DNA of 15,000 bases. Origin: Penaeus vannamei (Eukaryota; Arthropoda; Malacostraca; Decapoda; Penaeidae). The translations under genes were made by a program, and so were the position numbers. The DNA lies in NCBI RefSeq assembly GCF_042767895.1, contig NC_091565.1, positions 42,264,569 to 42,279,568 on the forward strand, written 5' to 3'. The notes under the pieces are model-generated. The model saw only the letters and a list, made by a program, of their open reading frames with translations, did not search any database and was not told the DNA's origin. This document shows positions 1-7,335 of this stretch, piece by piece; positions within the stretch are counted from its first letter, which is position 1; every line of letters starts with the position of its first letter.

Positions 1-328
1 GGATAAGGGGGGACAGAGGGGGAAGAGGGAAGAGGAGGAGGAAAAGGAGGCAGGGGGGAGGAGGAGGAGGATAGAGAAGAGGGGGAGGGAAGGGAGGAGG
101 AGGAAAGAGGTAGAGGAGGAGGAAGATGTAGAGGAGGAGGAGGAGGAGGAAGAAGTAAAGGAGGAGGAAAAGGAGGCAGGGGAGAGGAGGAAGAGGTAAA
201 GGAGGAGGAAAGGAGGCAGGGGGAGGAGGAGGGGGGAGGAGGAGGAGGAGGAGGAAGATGTAGAGGAGGAGAAGGAGGAGAGGAGGAAAAGGAGGCAGGG
301 GAGGAGGAGGAAGAGGTGGGGGGGGCGG
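1..328. repeat. GGA-rich polypurine tract with a higher-order repeat
   Basis: The + strand is almost entirely G and A, built from GGA and GAGGAGG. It is not a plain microsatellite: the block GGAGGCAGG recurs at 46, 172, 212 and 291, and GGAAGATGTAGAGGAGGA recurs at 121 and 253, 132 bp apart. This suggests segmental duplication of a roughly 120-130 bp unit inside the tract. The tract runs off the left edge of the window. Confidence 0.93.
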
Positions 329-530
329 TGAGATGGTGATGACCATGGTAGTATTGACTATGGTGATGATGATGATAATGACGATGATAGTGGTGGTTGT
401 TCTGGTGGCGTTGCGTTGGTGTTGAAGAAGTAGAAGAGGAAGAAGAAGAGGAAGAAGAAGATGAAGAAGAAGAACAAGAACAAGAAGAACAAGAAGAAGA
501 AGAAGAAGAAGAAAGAAAAAAAAGAATGAA
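329..530. repeat. GAT then GAA trinucleotide repeats
   Basis: An imperfect GAT/GGT block (about 331-400) is followed by an imperfect GAA block (about 424-530). On the minus strand the GAA part is TTC-rich and gives a spurious poly-phenylalanine frame. 531-630 is still GAT/A-rich and holds nothing recognisable. Confidence 0.85.
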
Positions 531-732
531 AAAATACAGGTAGAGATGAAGTTGAGATGAAGATGATAAAGATGAACACGATAAGACGGATGGGGGTCGT
601 TATATGGTAATGATGAAGTCAGATGTGGGGAGAGAGAGAGAGGTGAATTCGAGGAGAGGAAAGGAGGAAGAAAGAGGGAGGAAGGGAAGGAGGGGAGCGT
701 TTGTGTTTGTAAATTTATAAAAAGAGAGCGAG

Positions 733-957
<225 letters not shown>

Positions 958-1019
958 GAGAAAAAAAAAAAACGAGAAGAGACAATCACAAAAACAAAAA
1001 ACAAAAAAAAAGTCAAAAT
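958..1019. repeat. A-rich low-complexity stretch
   Basis: Runs of A (12 and 9 long) are broken by CAAAAAC-type spacers. It separates the purine repeats from the CpG-rich island that follows. No gene is seen. Confidence 0.85.
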
Positions 1020-1260
1020 CCCTCCCAGCCCAAGACGTCTCTCGAAATTCCTCTCCCAAAAGACAGTCGTTAGCGCCCCCCGCCCACGCATACCAAGCAG
1101 GCGCCCACGCACCCCGAACCCGCCCGTATCTCGCCGCCCGGGGGTGCCGCTGCCTCCCCCCGGGGGCCCACTGCGCGCCCGAGACAAGAGGCAGATCTTA
1201 ATTGCATCATCTTCCCCGAGTCAAGGAGTGAGGGGAGCGCCGATCCAATTACTCTCGGGA
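1020..1260. other. CpG-rich non-repetitive island
   Basis: About 240 bp of unique, GC-rich DNA with many CpG dinucleotides (CGCCC, GCGCG, CCGCC), in strong contrast to its purine and AT-rich neighbours. It holds two close CCCGGGGG blocks (about 1138 and 1157). Frames on the minus strand are open through it, but they begin at non-ATG codons and end in repeat-encoded F, S and L runs, so I do not call a gene. It could be an unmethylated regulatory island or simply a surviving piece of ancestral unique DNA. Confidence 0.55.
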
Positions 1261-1558
1261 GACAAAAATAAATAAATAAATATATAAATAAATAAAAAGT
1301 GAATAAATAATAATAATAATAATTTGACAAAAAAGACAAATAAAATAATAAAAATAATAATGTAAAGAATATATAAATAAAATAAAAAATAATGTAAAGA
1401 ATAAATAAATAAAATAAAAATAATAACATAAATAAAAGAAATAATAATAATAATAATAATAACAATAATAATAATAACAATAATAATAACAATAACAGTA
1501 ATAATAATAATAATAGTAATAATAGTAATAATAATAATAATAATAATAACAATAATAT
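1261..1558. repeat. AATA and AAT microsatellites
   Basis: AAATA/AATAA units (1265-1440) containing a duplicated AATAATGTAAAGAATA block (about 1355 and 1390) are followed by an imperfect AAT array with AAC and AGT interruptions (1440-1558). Both strands give spurious poly-Y, poly-L or poly-I frames. Confidence 0.93.
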
Positions 1559-1830
1559 CCTAAAAAAATACAAACAAAAAATAATTCCATAACCCCAAAC
1601 GCAAGACACAAGACCGAAAACCCGCAAAACAAAAAGCATAAACAGATGATCAAAATACAAACAAAATTCAAGTGAGAAGTTTTTGACGAATTTCTGACGT
1701 AGTTCCTCCTCGGCGAATCGTAAATACATCTCTCGCGATTTTTGTTTTATTCCTCGAAACAAACAAAGACTTAATTCCATCACTGATCAGTCTAGGAAAA
1801 CCGACGAACTTTATACATATGCGAGCTAGC
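1559..1830. other. Unique AT-rich segment between AAT arrays
   Basis: About 270 bp of non-repetitive, moderately AT-rich DNA. On the minus strand a frame from an ATG at 1781 reads about 64 non-repetitive residues before entering the AAT array, and includes a charged stretch, REMYLRFAEEELRQKFVKNF, followed by a hydrophobic stretch. A poly-T run plus TAG on the minus strand (about 1826-1850) resembles a splice acceptor. A TGA stands in frame just before the ATG. No family is recognised and a chance frame is quite possible. Confidence 0.5.
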
Positions 1831-1860
1831 AAAAAAAAAAAAAAAAAAAAGGAAAAAAAA
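1831..1860 (+). repeat. Poly(A) run
   Basis: Twenty A residues, then GG, then eight more A residues. It could be the tail of an old retroposed sequence, but no SINE-like body or target-site duplication is visible upstream, so slippage is the simpler reading. Confidence 0.9.
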
Positions 1861-1883
1861 ATCTGATCACTTTTCAAAACTTA

Positions 1884-1960
1884 ATTAATAATTTCGATTA
1901 ATAACAATAAAATAAAGAAAAAAATGTTTCTCCTGAATTGCATTAATAATTTCGCTCAAT
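1884..1960 (+). repeat. 58-bp partial duplication
   Basis: The 13-mer ATTAATAATTTCG occurs at 1884-1896 and again at 1942-1954. The bases between are AT-rich and not repetitive. This suggests a short tandem duplication at the edge of the AAT array that follows. Confidence 0.6.
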
Positions 1961-1996
1961 AATAATATTAATAATAATAACAACAACAACAACAAC

Positions 1997-2076
<80 letters not shown>

Positions 2077-2098
2077 TAATAATAATGATAATAATAAC

Positions 2099-2151
<53 letters not shown>

Positions 2152-2200
2152 TAATAACAGCAATAATAATAATAAATAATAACAACAACAACAATAGCAC
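1961..2200. repeat. (AAT)n / (AAC)n microsatellite
   Basis: About 240 bp of AAT units with scattered AAC, plus ACA blocks at both ends (1980-1998 and 2182-2194). It is stop-free in several minus-strand frames and gives poly-L, poly-I or poly-Y shadows. Confidence 0.95.
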
Positions 2201-2270
2201 CAGATAACAACAAAGGTTCCTTTATCTACTAATTACTACCATCTCCTCCTTCGTTCAACAGACACCGAGA

Positions 2271-2349
2271 CGGGAACGGAAACGGGAACGGACAGGAGAA
2301 CGGACACGGGAACGGACACGGGAACGAACACGGGAACGGACACGGGAAG
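2271..2349 (+). repeat. 12-bp minisatellite
   Basis: Six 12-bp units run from 2271 to 2342 (starts 2271, 2283, 2295, 2307, 2319, 2331) and a partial seventh begins at 2343. The consensus is CGGGAACGGACA with one to three changes per unit. The unit has a CpG and a hexamer-like half (GGGAAC / GGACAC). It lies in a short unique stretch (2200-2440) in which I see nothing else. Confidence 0.95.
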
Positions 2350-2440
2350 GCGAAGGAGTTAAGTCACACGCTACAAAATACGCACAAACATGGTCACCCT
2401 TAAGCTACGATGAGACACACTCGATGCCCGCTCACCCTCG

Positions 2441-3150
2441 GCCCTCCCTTTTTCCTCTCCATATCCCTTATCTCTCCCTTCCATTCCTTCCCTTCTTTCC
2501 TCCTTCCTCCTATACCCTCCCTTCCTCCTGCCTCTTTACCCTCACCCTTTACTCCCATCCCTTCCCTTAGTTTGCACCCTCCTCCTTCCCTCCCCTATCT
2601 CCACTATATCTCCCTCTCTTCCTCCCCTCCCTTCCTTCCTTCCTCCCCATCCCCTCCATTCCTTTCCACCCCTCCTCCCTCCCTCCCCCTCCCTTCTCTT
2701 CCCTTTCCTCCCCTCCCTCCCCTCCCTTCCTGTCCTCCCCCTCCTCCTCCCTCCCTCCCTCTCCTCCCTCCCTTCCTTCCCCTCCCCTCCCCCTTCCCCT
2801 TCCTCCCTTCCTCCTCCTCCTCCTCCCTCCTCCCCTCCCTTCCTCCTTCCCCTCCTCCTCCCTTCCTCCCCTACCGACCCCTCTCTTCCTTTCCTCCTCT
2901 CCCTCCTTCCCTTTCCTCCCTCCTACCATTCCCTCTCCTTCCTCTTCCTCTCACTCCTCCCCTCCCTTCCCTCCCTTCCTCCTCTCCCTCCTACCCTCCC
3001 TTCCCCTTCCTTCCTCCCTCCCCCTCCCTTCCCCTTCCTCCCCTCCATCTCCCCTTCCCTTCCTTTCCTCCCTTCCCTTCCTCTCCTCTCTCTCCTCCCC
3101 TCCCTCCCTCTTCCTTCTTTCTCCCCCTCCTCCCTCCCTCCCTCCCCCTA
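2441..3150. repeat. 700-bp polypyrimidine tract (CCCTCC/CCTT)
   Basis: The + strand is almost pure C and T for about 700 bp, made of irregular CCCTCC, CCTTCC and CTTCCTC units. The minus strand is a matching GGA-rich polypurine. Long frames on both strands (poly S/P/L and poly E/G/R/K) exist only because stop codons need A on the + strand and T on the minus strand. I see no gene. Confidence 0.95.
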
Positions 3151-3230
3151 GCCCCATACACTTTAATCCGATCCGGTGAAATCGACGCTAAATTCACCCT
3201 TACGGAATAAAATTTGCATTTTCCCCTCCT
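3151..3230. other. Short unique segment with an octamer motif
   Basis: About 80 bp of non-repetitive DNA. It contains ATTTGCAT (3212-3219), an exact match to the octamer recognised by POU-domain factors. One exact octamer is not far from chance expectation in 15 kb, so functional meaning is uncertain. 3231-3360 is T-rich with no clear unit. Confidence 0.4.
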
Positions 3231-3360
3231 TCCCATTCGTTCTTTCGTCCTTCTCCCTGTTCTTTTTTTCTCTTTACATTTTTTCATGCATCTAAACATT
3301 CTTTTTCTATCTTTACCTCTTTTATCATCATGGATTTCTGACACGTTCTTTTCCCGTATA

Positions 3361-3640
3361 ACATTCTTCCTTTTTTTAACTATTTTAACACAGGCGGAAA
3401 ATATATATAAAAAAAATGAACAACACTCAACTTTTTTTTCCCATTTTAACACAGGCGGAAAATAAAGAAATAAAAAATGAACATCTAAGCGCGTAACTAA
3501 TGCAACTGAACTTTTTTCTCCCCATTTTAGCACAGGCGAAAAAAAATAAATAAATAAAAAATAAACATCAACCTCGCGTAACTAATATAACCCAATGTTT
3601 TTTTACCCTATTTTAGCACAGGCGGAAAAAAGTAAAAGAA
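3361..3640 (+). repeat. Minisatellite A: four copies, 61-86 bp apart
   Basis: The core ATTTTARCACAGGCGGAAAA occurs at 3382, 3443, 3524 and 3610, spaced 61, 81 and 86 bp. Each copy has a T/C run just before the core and an AT-rich spacer after it. Copies 3 and 4 also share GCGTAACTAAT (3491 and 3576). The pyrimidine run followed by CAG and G, with a TAACTAAT upstream, resembles a 3' splice site repeated in tandem. Spacer growth from copy 1 to 4 suggests the unit expanded by A-rich insertions. Confidence 0.9.
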
Positions 3641-4010
3641 ATAACTAATATAACCCTCACAATCCCTCCCTCAGCCCCCCAACAATCCCCCCCTCGAAAA
3701 ATATAAAAAAAAATAACTATTATAACCCTCACAATCCCTCCCATCAGCCCCCCAACAATCCTCCTCGCCCCATCAATCCCTCGTCCCCTCAACTCAAAAC
3801 AATCCCCCCTCAACCCCCCAACAATCCCCCTCCCCCTCCGCCCCCAACAATCCCTCCCCCCCTCAACCCCCCCAGCAATCCCCCTCCCCTCCGCCCCCCA
3901 ACAATCCCCCTCCTCAACAACCCCCCCTTCCGCCCCCCCCCTCCCCCTCCGCCTCTCAATCCCCTCTCCCCCCCAATGATACCCCTCCGCCCCCCCAACA
4001 ATCCCCAACG
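3641..4010 (+). repeat. Minisatellite B: 72-bp duplication passing into CCAACAATCCCC array
   Basis: A 72-bp direct duplication begins at ATAACTAATATAACCC (3641) and ATAACTATTATAACCC (3713). It shares TAACTAATATAACCC with minisatellite A, so the two arrays appear related. From about 3675 the unit shortens to CCAACAATCCCC / CTCCGCCCC blocks of roughly 25-30 bp that repeat to 4010. The minus strand is G-rich (GGGGATTGTTGGGG) and has many G runs able to form quadruplexes. Confidence 0.88.
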
Positions 4011-4203
4011 AGCCAGCATTCAACGCCAGTAACAATCACACTATCATTACACTTTTATGAATGACCATGCCAGTCTTTTACTATCAACATCGGCGCGTCA
4101 GGGGAATCCCGCCCTTCGGCCCTCGGCGAATAGAGATCAAAACAGCTCGTCACTCATGCGGGGGGGAACCTCATGAATATGCATGCAGCCCCTCATAGCG
4201 TTA
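4011..4203. other. Unique segment with POU-type palindrome
   Basis: About 190 bp of ordinary composition with no repeat unit. It contains ATGAATATGCAT (4173-4184), one mismatch from the palindromic MORE-type site (ATGCATATGCAT) bound by POU dimers. No open frame of note crosses it. Confidence 0.4.
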
Positions 4204-4405
4204 GGAGGGGGGAGGAGGGGGAGGGGGAGGGGGGGAGAGGTAAAGAGGGGGGAAGAAGGGAGGGAGAGGTAAGGGGAGAGGAGGAGCTAGGAAGGGAGAG
4301 AGGGAGAGAGGGAGAAGGAGGGGGGTGGGGGGCTGGGATGGTGGTAAGAGGGACAGACAAGGGTAAGTAGGGGGAGGAAGGAAGGGGGAGGGGGGGGAGA
4401 TGGAG
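4204..4405 (+). repeat. G-rich polypurine tract (GGGGAGG)
   Basis: About 200 bp of G and A with dense runs of three or more G, plus a GGGGTGGGGGG block near 4320. The + strand has many sets of four closely spaced G runs, the usual sequence requirement for G-quadruplexes. 4406-4491 is A-rich unique DNA without a visible feature. Confidence 0.92.
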
Positions 4406-4491
4406 GATGCTTCGTGGAAACTCTAAAGCCAAACCTCAATTAAAACGACGCATCCGAACGCAATCAGTTAAAAACAAAAACACGAACGAGA

Positions 4492-4618
4492 GTTTAAAAA
4501 AAAACGGGAAAAAACAGGAAAAAAAAGAGAGAAAATGAGAGAGAGGGAAATAATGTTTTAAAAAAGCGGGGAAAAAAAGGAAAAAAAAAGAGAGAAAATA
4601 CAGAGAGAGGAAAAAAAT
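4492..4618 (+). repeat. 64-bp A-rich unit, two copies
   Basis: Two tandem copies (4492-4554 and 4555-4618) share the order GTTT, A run, CGGG, A run, AGAGAGAAAAT, GAGAGAGG, AAAT. A third start (GTTTT at 4619) breaks off at once into unique sequence. Confidence 0.85.
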
Positions 4619-4771
4619 GTTTTCAGGGCCTACGGTATTTTCGACCGGGCGCTTCCGTCTCCGCAACAGAGCAAATATATCCATGTCTTTTTTTCTACTT
4701 CGAATACGGAAAGGAGAAAAAAAGGAGAAAGATGGAGAAAATTAGGAAAAAAGACAGAAAGAAAGAAAAAA
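4619..4771. other. Short unique segment then GAAA-rich sequence
   Basis: About 70 bp of unique, CpG-containing DNA (4619-4690) is followed by GAAA/GGAGAAA low-complexity sequence (4700-4771). No coding or RNA signal is seen. Confidence 0.5.
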
Positions 4772-4989
4772 ACAGAGTGAGAAAAGCAAATATGAAAAAG
4801 AATGAAAAAAAAAAAAAACAGAGAGAGAAAAGTAAATATGAAGAAAATGAAGGAGTAAAAGAAATAAAGCCAAAACAGAGAGAGAGAGAAAAGCAAATAT
4901 GAAGAAACTGAAGAAGAAAAAATAAATAAAGCCAAAACAGAGAGAGAGAGAGAAAAGCAAATATGAAGAAAATGAAGAAGAAAAAAAAA
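4772..4989 (+). repeat. Minisatellite C: 46-62 bp unit, four copies
   Basis: Units start with ACAGAG at 4772, 4818, 4875 and 4937 (spacing 46, 57, 62). Each has a GA run, AAAGCAAATATGAA, then AATGAAGAAG and an A-rich spacer with AATAAAGCC in the middle copies. The GA run lengthens from copy to copy, which fits slippage inside the unit. The minus strand is stop-poor (F/S/L-rich) and gives shadow frames. 4990-5100 is A-rich and ends in unique sequence with TGTTTAC at 5084. Confidence 0.9.
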
Positions 4990-5100
4990 CAAACACAAAT
5001 AAAGAAAAGAAGGGAAAAAGTACGTAATGAAAAATAAAAGGAAAATAGAAGGGGAAAAGGAGAGAGAAACATACTTTGGCATTTGTTTACGATTTTGAGT

Positions 5101-5199
5101 GCGTGGCCATGTGAGCGCTCAAGTGAGTGAGCTTGTGAGTGTAACTGTAATGAGTGAAGGCGTGAGTGAGTGAATGTGTCAATAAAGGAGTAGATGTAG
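5101..5199 (+). repeat. Degenerate GAGT/GTGA repeat
   Basis: GTGAGTGAG and related tetramers recur irregularly and lead into the (TG)n tract. This looks like a decayed tetranucleotide repeat. Confidence 0.7.
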
Positions 5200-5295
<96 letters not shown>

Positions 5296-5362
5296 ACGTG
5301 CGTGCGTGCGTGTACGTGCGAGCGTGTACGTGTGTGCGCGTGTAAGTGCGTGCTTGAGTGCG
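5200..5362 (+). repeat. (TG)45 plus alternating purine-pyrimidine GTGC/GTAC tract
   Basis: A pure TG run (5201-5290) is followed by about 70 bp of nearly perfect alternating purine/pyrimidine sequence rich in CG and GTAC (CGTGTACGTGCGTGCGTG). Together they give about 160 bp of sequence with the alternation favoured by left-handed Z-DNA. Frames through it read only C/V or T/H repeats. Confidence 0.96.
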
Positions 5363-5604
5363 TACATCTATGCACCCCGTCCCCCTCGAACCTCGACCCC
5401 CATACAGCGCACAGCACATGTCGGTGTGCAACCACGAGTGTTCGTCTTAATGCAACTGTTTACACAATCCCGCGTGTTTACAGAAGCCGGTGCACGTGCG
5501 CGAGTACTTGCACGGAATTGTTGCACCGAGTAATTGCGTGGAGAATGAAGACGGACAGAAGAGGAGGAAAGGCGAGGGAAAACTATCAGAACGCGTCGTG
5601 GGAA
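5363..5604. other. Unique CpG-containing segment with paired forkhead-type sites
   Basis: About 240 bp of non-repetitive DNA. TGTTTACA occurs at 5457-5464 and 5475-5482, 18 bp apart and in the same direction. TGTTTAC is the core bound by forkhead (FoxO-type) proteins. GCGCAC, GTGCAA and TTGCAC motifs also recur (5424, 5507, 5520). No credible open frame is present. Confidence 0.5.
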
Positions 5605-5853
5605 TGGGAGGAGGAGGAGGAGGAAGGGGGAGAGGGAGGAGGAGGAAGGGGAGAGGGAGGAGGAAGAGGAGAGGGAGGAGGGAAGGAGGAGGAGGAGGAG
5701 GGGAGGGAGGAGGAGGGGGAGAGGGAGGAGGAGGAGTAAAGGGGGAGGGGAAGGAGGAGGACGAGAAAGAAGAAGGAGGAGGGGGCAAGTAGAAGAGGAG
5801 AGCGAGGAGAGAAAGGAGGAGGAAGGAAGTAGGAAAGAGAGAGAGAGAGAGAT
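5605..5853 (+). repeat. GGA-rich polypurine tract
   Basis: About 250 bp of GGA, GAGGAGG and GGGGAG units on the + strand. It is nearly free of C and T. Open frames across it on both strands are composition artefacts. Confidence 0.94.
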
Positions 5854-5965
5854 GGAGAAGACAGATGACACTCCAGAACAGAAAGAGAGAGAGAGAGAGG
5901 GAGAAGACAGATGACACTCCAGAACAGAAAGAGAAAGAGAAGACAGACGACACGACACTCCCAAG
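5854..5965 (+). repeat. 46-bp minisatellite, two and a half copies
   Basis: The block GGAGAAGACAGATGACAC starts at 5854 and 5900 (46 bp apart), and a shortened copy with GAGAAGACAGACGACAC begins at 5937. Each of the first two copies ends in CTCCAGAACAGAAAG plus a GA run. The third has lost most of the GA run. Confidence 0.9.
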
Positions 5966-5975
5966 CGAAACCAGA

Positions 5976-6029
5976 ACAGACAGACAGACAGACAAACAGA
6001 TAGACAGACAGACACACAGACAAACAGAT

Positions 6030-6062
<33 letters not shown>

Positions 6063-6092
6063 AACAGATAGACAGACAGACACACAGAAGGA
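5976..6092 (+). repeat. GACA tetranucleotide array with higher-order unit
   Basis: GACA repeats with CAAA, GATA and CACA variants. A 28-bp block beginning CAAACAGATAGACAGACAGA occurs at 5993 and 6061 in identical form, and a longer version starts at 6021. This shows block duplication on top of single-unit slippage. The minus strand reads CLSV repeats. Confidence 0.93.
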
Positions 6093-6215
6093 CAGTTAGC
6101 AAAACCACACTCCGGGGACAAGTGCAAGATATCCCTGCAACAAAACACACAAAGTTTTGCAATAAAGGTAGAGCAACATCCGCTGGTAATTCATTTTGAC
6201 CTCCGCCGAAACGAC
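6093..6215. other. Short unique segment
   Basis: About 120 bp of ordinary composition, ending in CpG-containing sequence. It includes TGACCT (6207), a nuclear-receptor half-site core of little weight alone. Nothing else is recognised. Confidence 0.4.
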
Positions 6216-6720
6216 CCTCGACCCCCCCTCCCCTCCCCCCCTCCGTCCTCCATCCCCCCTGCGGTTCCTCTAACTTCACTCGTTTCCCTTCCTCTTCCTC
6301 TTCTCCTTTCCGGCTTCTTTTATTTCTCTTGGAATCTGTTTTGTTCCTTTTTTTTTGGCCTGTTCCTCTTCCCTAGTTCCTTTCTAACGTTTTTTAATTC
6401 TAATATTTCGTTCTCTTCTTCCTTACTTTTGCTTCTTTCGCCCTTTTCTTCCTTTCTTCCTTCTGTTCTATATGATATACTTTCTTTCTTTCTATCTCTA
6501 TCCCTTTTCGTTTAAAATCCTCTCGTCTTTTATTTTTTCTATATATTCTGTTCCCATCAAAACCTGATCCCAGTTAATCCGTCAAGACATGTATTTCTTC
6601 TTCTTCTTTATTTCTTCTTAACCCCCCCCCCCTCCTCCTCTTCCTCCTCCTCTTCTTCTTCTTCTTCTCCTCGTCCTCCTCCTTCTTCTTCCTTCTCCTT
6701 ATTTCTTTCCGTTCTCTCTT
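6216..6720. repeat. Pyrimidine-rich region with TTC and CTC repeats
   Basis: C-rich at first (6220-6265), then T/C-rich low-complexity sequence without a fixed unit to about 6590, then TTC and CTC trinucleotide arrays (6595-6700). The middle part (6310-6580) carries ordinary unique words but no open frame or motif I can name. Confidence 0.75.
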
Positions 6721-6722
6721 CC

Positions 6723-6829
6723 ACTAAACGATCTTTGCATCTACCTTCACCTTCACCCATCACCCCCCCCCCCTCCTCCTCCTCCTCCCACCCCACCCAG
6801 CCACTTCACGACCCGACCCGAGCTCAGGT
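6723..6829 (+). other. Candidate 27-nt microexon with flanking splice signals
   Basis: On the + strand a pyrimidine run (6764-6795) ends in CACCCAG (CAG at 6798-6800). 27 nt later comes CTCAG followed by GTAAGG (exon end 6827, GT at 6828-6829), a strong match to the 5' splice consensus. A branch-like ACTAAAC lies at 6723, rather far upstream. The 27 nt are a multiple of three and would encode PLHDPTRAQ in one frame. Each signal could arise by chance in this C-rich DNA; the donor is the strongest part. Confidence 0.25.
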
Positions 6830-7105
6830 AAGGGCCCCGTGTGGAGAAGGTGCGGGTAGAGGGGCAGGGGAGAACCGGACGAAGGAGGGGGGGGAGGAAG
6901 GGACGAAGGAGACCCCACAATGCACGGGAAATGAAGCAAGGTGCCCCGGTGGTCCCCTGGAGGTCTCCTGAAGAGCGGATAATTCACCGATGTCCCGTGT
7001 AAACATGGTAGGGTCACGCCTTGACGTCCGTCGGAGAAGTCGCCAGGGGGCCGATCACGAGCCTGAGAAACTCCTGGATGTCGGCGCACCTGCCTTCGTG
7101 GCCCT
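6830..7105. other. Non-repetitive GC-rich segment
   Basis: About 275 bp of mixed composition with one purine-rich patch (6880-6915). On the minus strand a stop-free frame crosses its right part (see 7014-7220). No family is recognised on either strand. Confidence 0.45.
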
Positions 7106-7220
7106 GCTTCCCCTGCTCCCACTCCTCCCTCTTCTTGCTTTCTTTCCCTTTCTCTTCTTTATCTTCCTCTCTGACTACTCCCTCTCTTTCTATCCGCTCC
7201 TTTACTTCTAGTCGTTGTTG
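7014..7220 (-). other. Candidate 3'-terminal coding fragment, unknown family
   Basis: A 68-codon stop-to-stop frame on the minus strand without any ATG, ending at TGA (7014-7016). The first 40 codons are K/E/R-rich because they lie on the purine strand of a repeat. The last 25 or so are not repeat-derived and read like ordinary protein: CADIQEFLRLVIGPLATSPT followed by DVKA and stop. If real it would be the end of a last exon, but no convincing pyrimidine tract plus AG lies upstream on this strand. No domain is recognised. Chance is a serious alternative. Confidence 0.15.
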
Positions 7221-7335
7221 TTATTCTTCGACTTCCTTTTCTCTTCCTCCTCGTCTTCTTGGCCTCCTTTCCCCCTCTTTCTCATCTTCTTTCTCACCGC
7301 CGTCTCCCCCGCCCTCCTCCTCCTCCTCCTCCCCC
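7106..7335 (+). repeat. Pyrimidine-rich low-complexity tract
   Basis: CTCC, CTTC and TTCC words with short TCG interruptions. It includes a TCCTCCTCCTCC run near 7315. No fixed period is seen. Confidence 0.75.

Noticed and set aside
1831..1860. SINE or processed pseudogene tail
   Set aside because: There is an A run but no body with polymerase III boxes and no target-site duplication seen.
2410..3210. 266-codon + frame of S/P/L/F
   Set aside because: It is the direct translation of the polypyrimidine tract and cannot contain stop codons there.
2991..3533. 180-codon minus frame, K/R-rich
   Set aside because: It runs from minisatellite A into the polypurine strand; the basic residues follow from purine composition. 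A short stretch near 3150-3230 is non-repeat but too short to judge.
3382..3640. CRISPR array
   Set aside because: Repeat spacing varies (61, 81, 86 bp), the spacers are similar low-complexity DNA and no cas gene exists; the window is eukaryotic in character.
3613..4035. 140-codon minus frame, G-rich
   Set aside because: Translation of minisatellite B (GG, GIV and GGLRG repeats); a tandem-repeat shadow.
5368..6279. 303-codon minus frame
   Set aside because: Consists of GGA-tract and GACA-array shadows (SSSLPPP, CLSV) joined by short unique parts.
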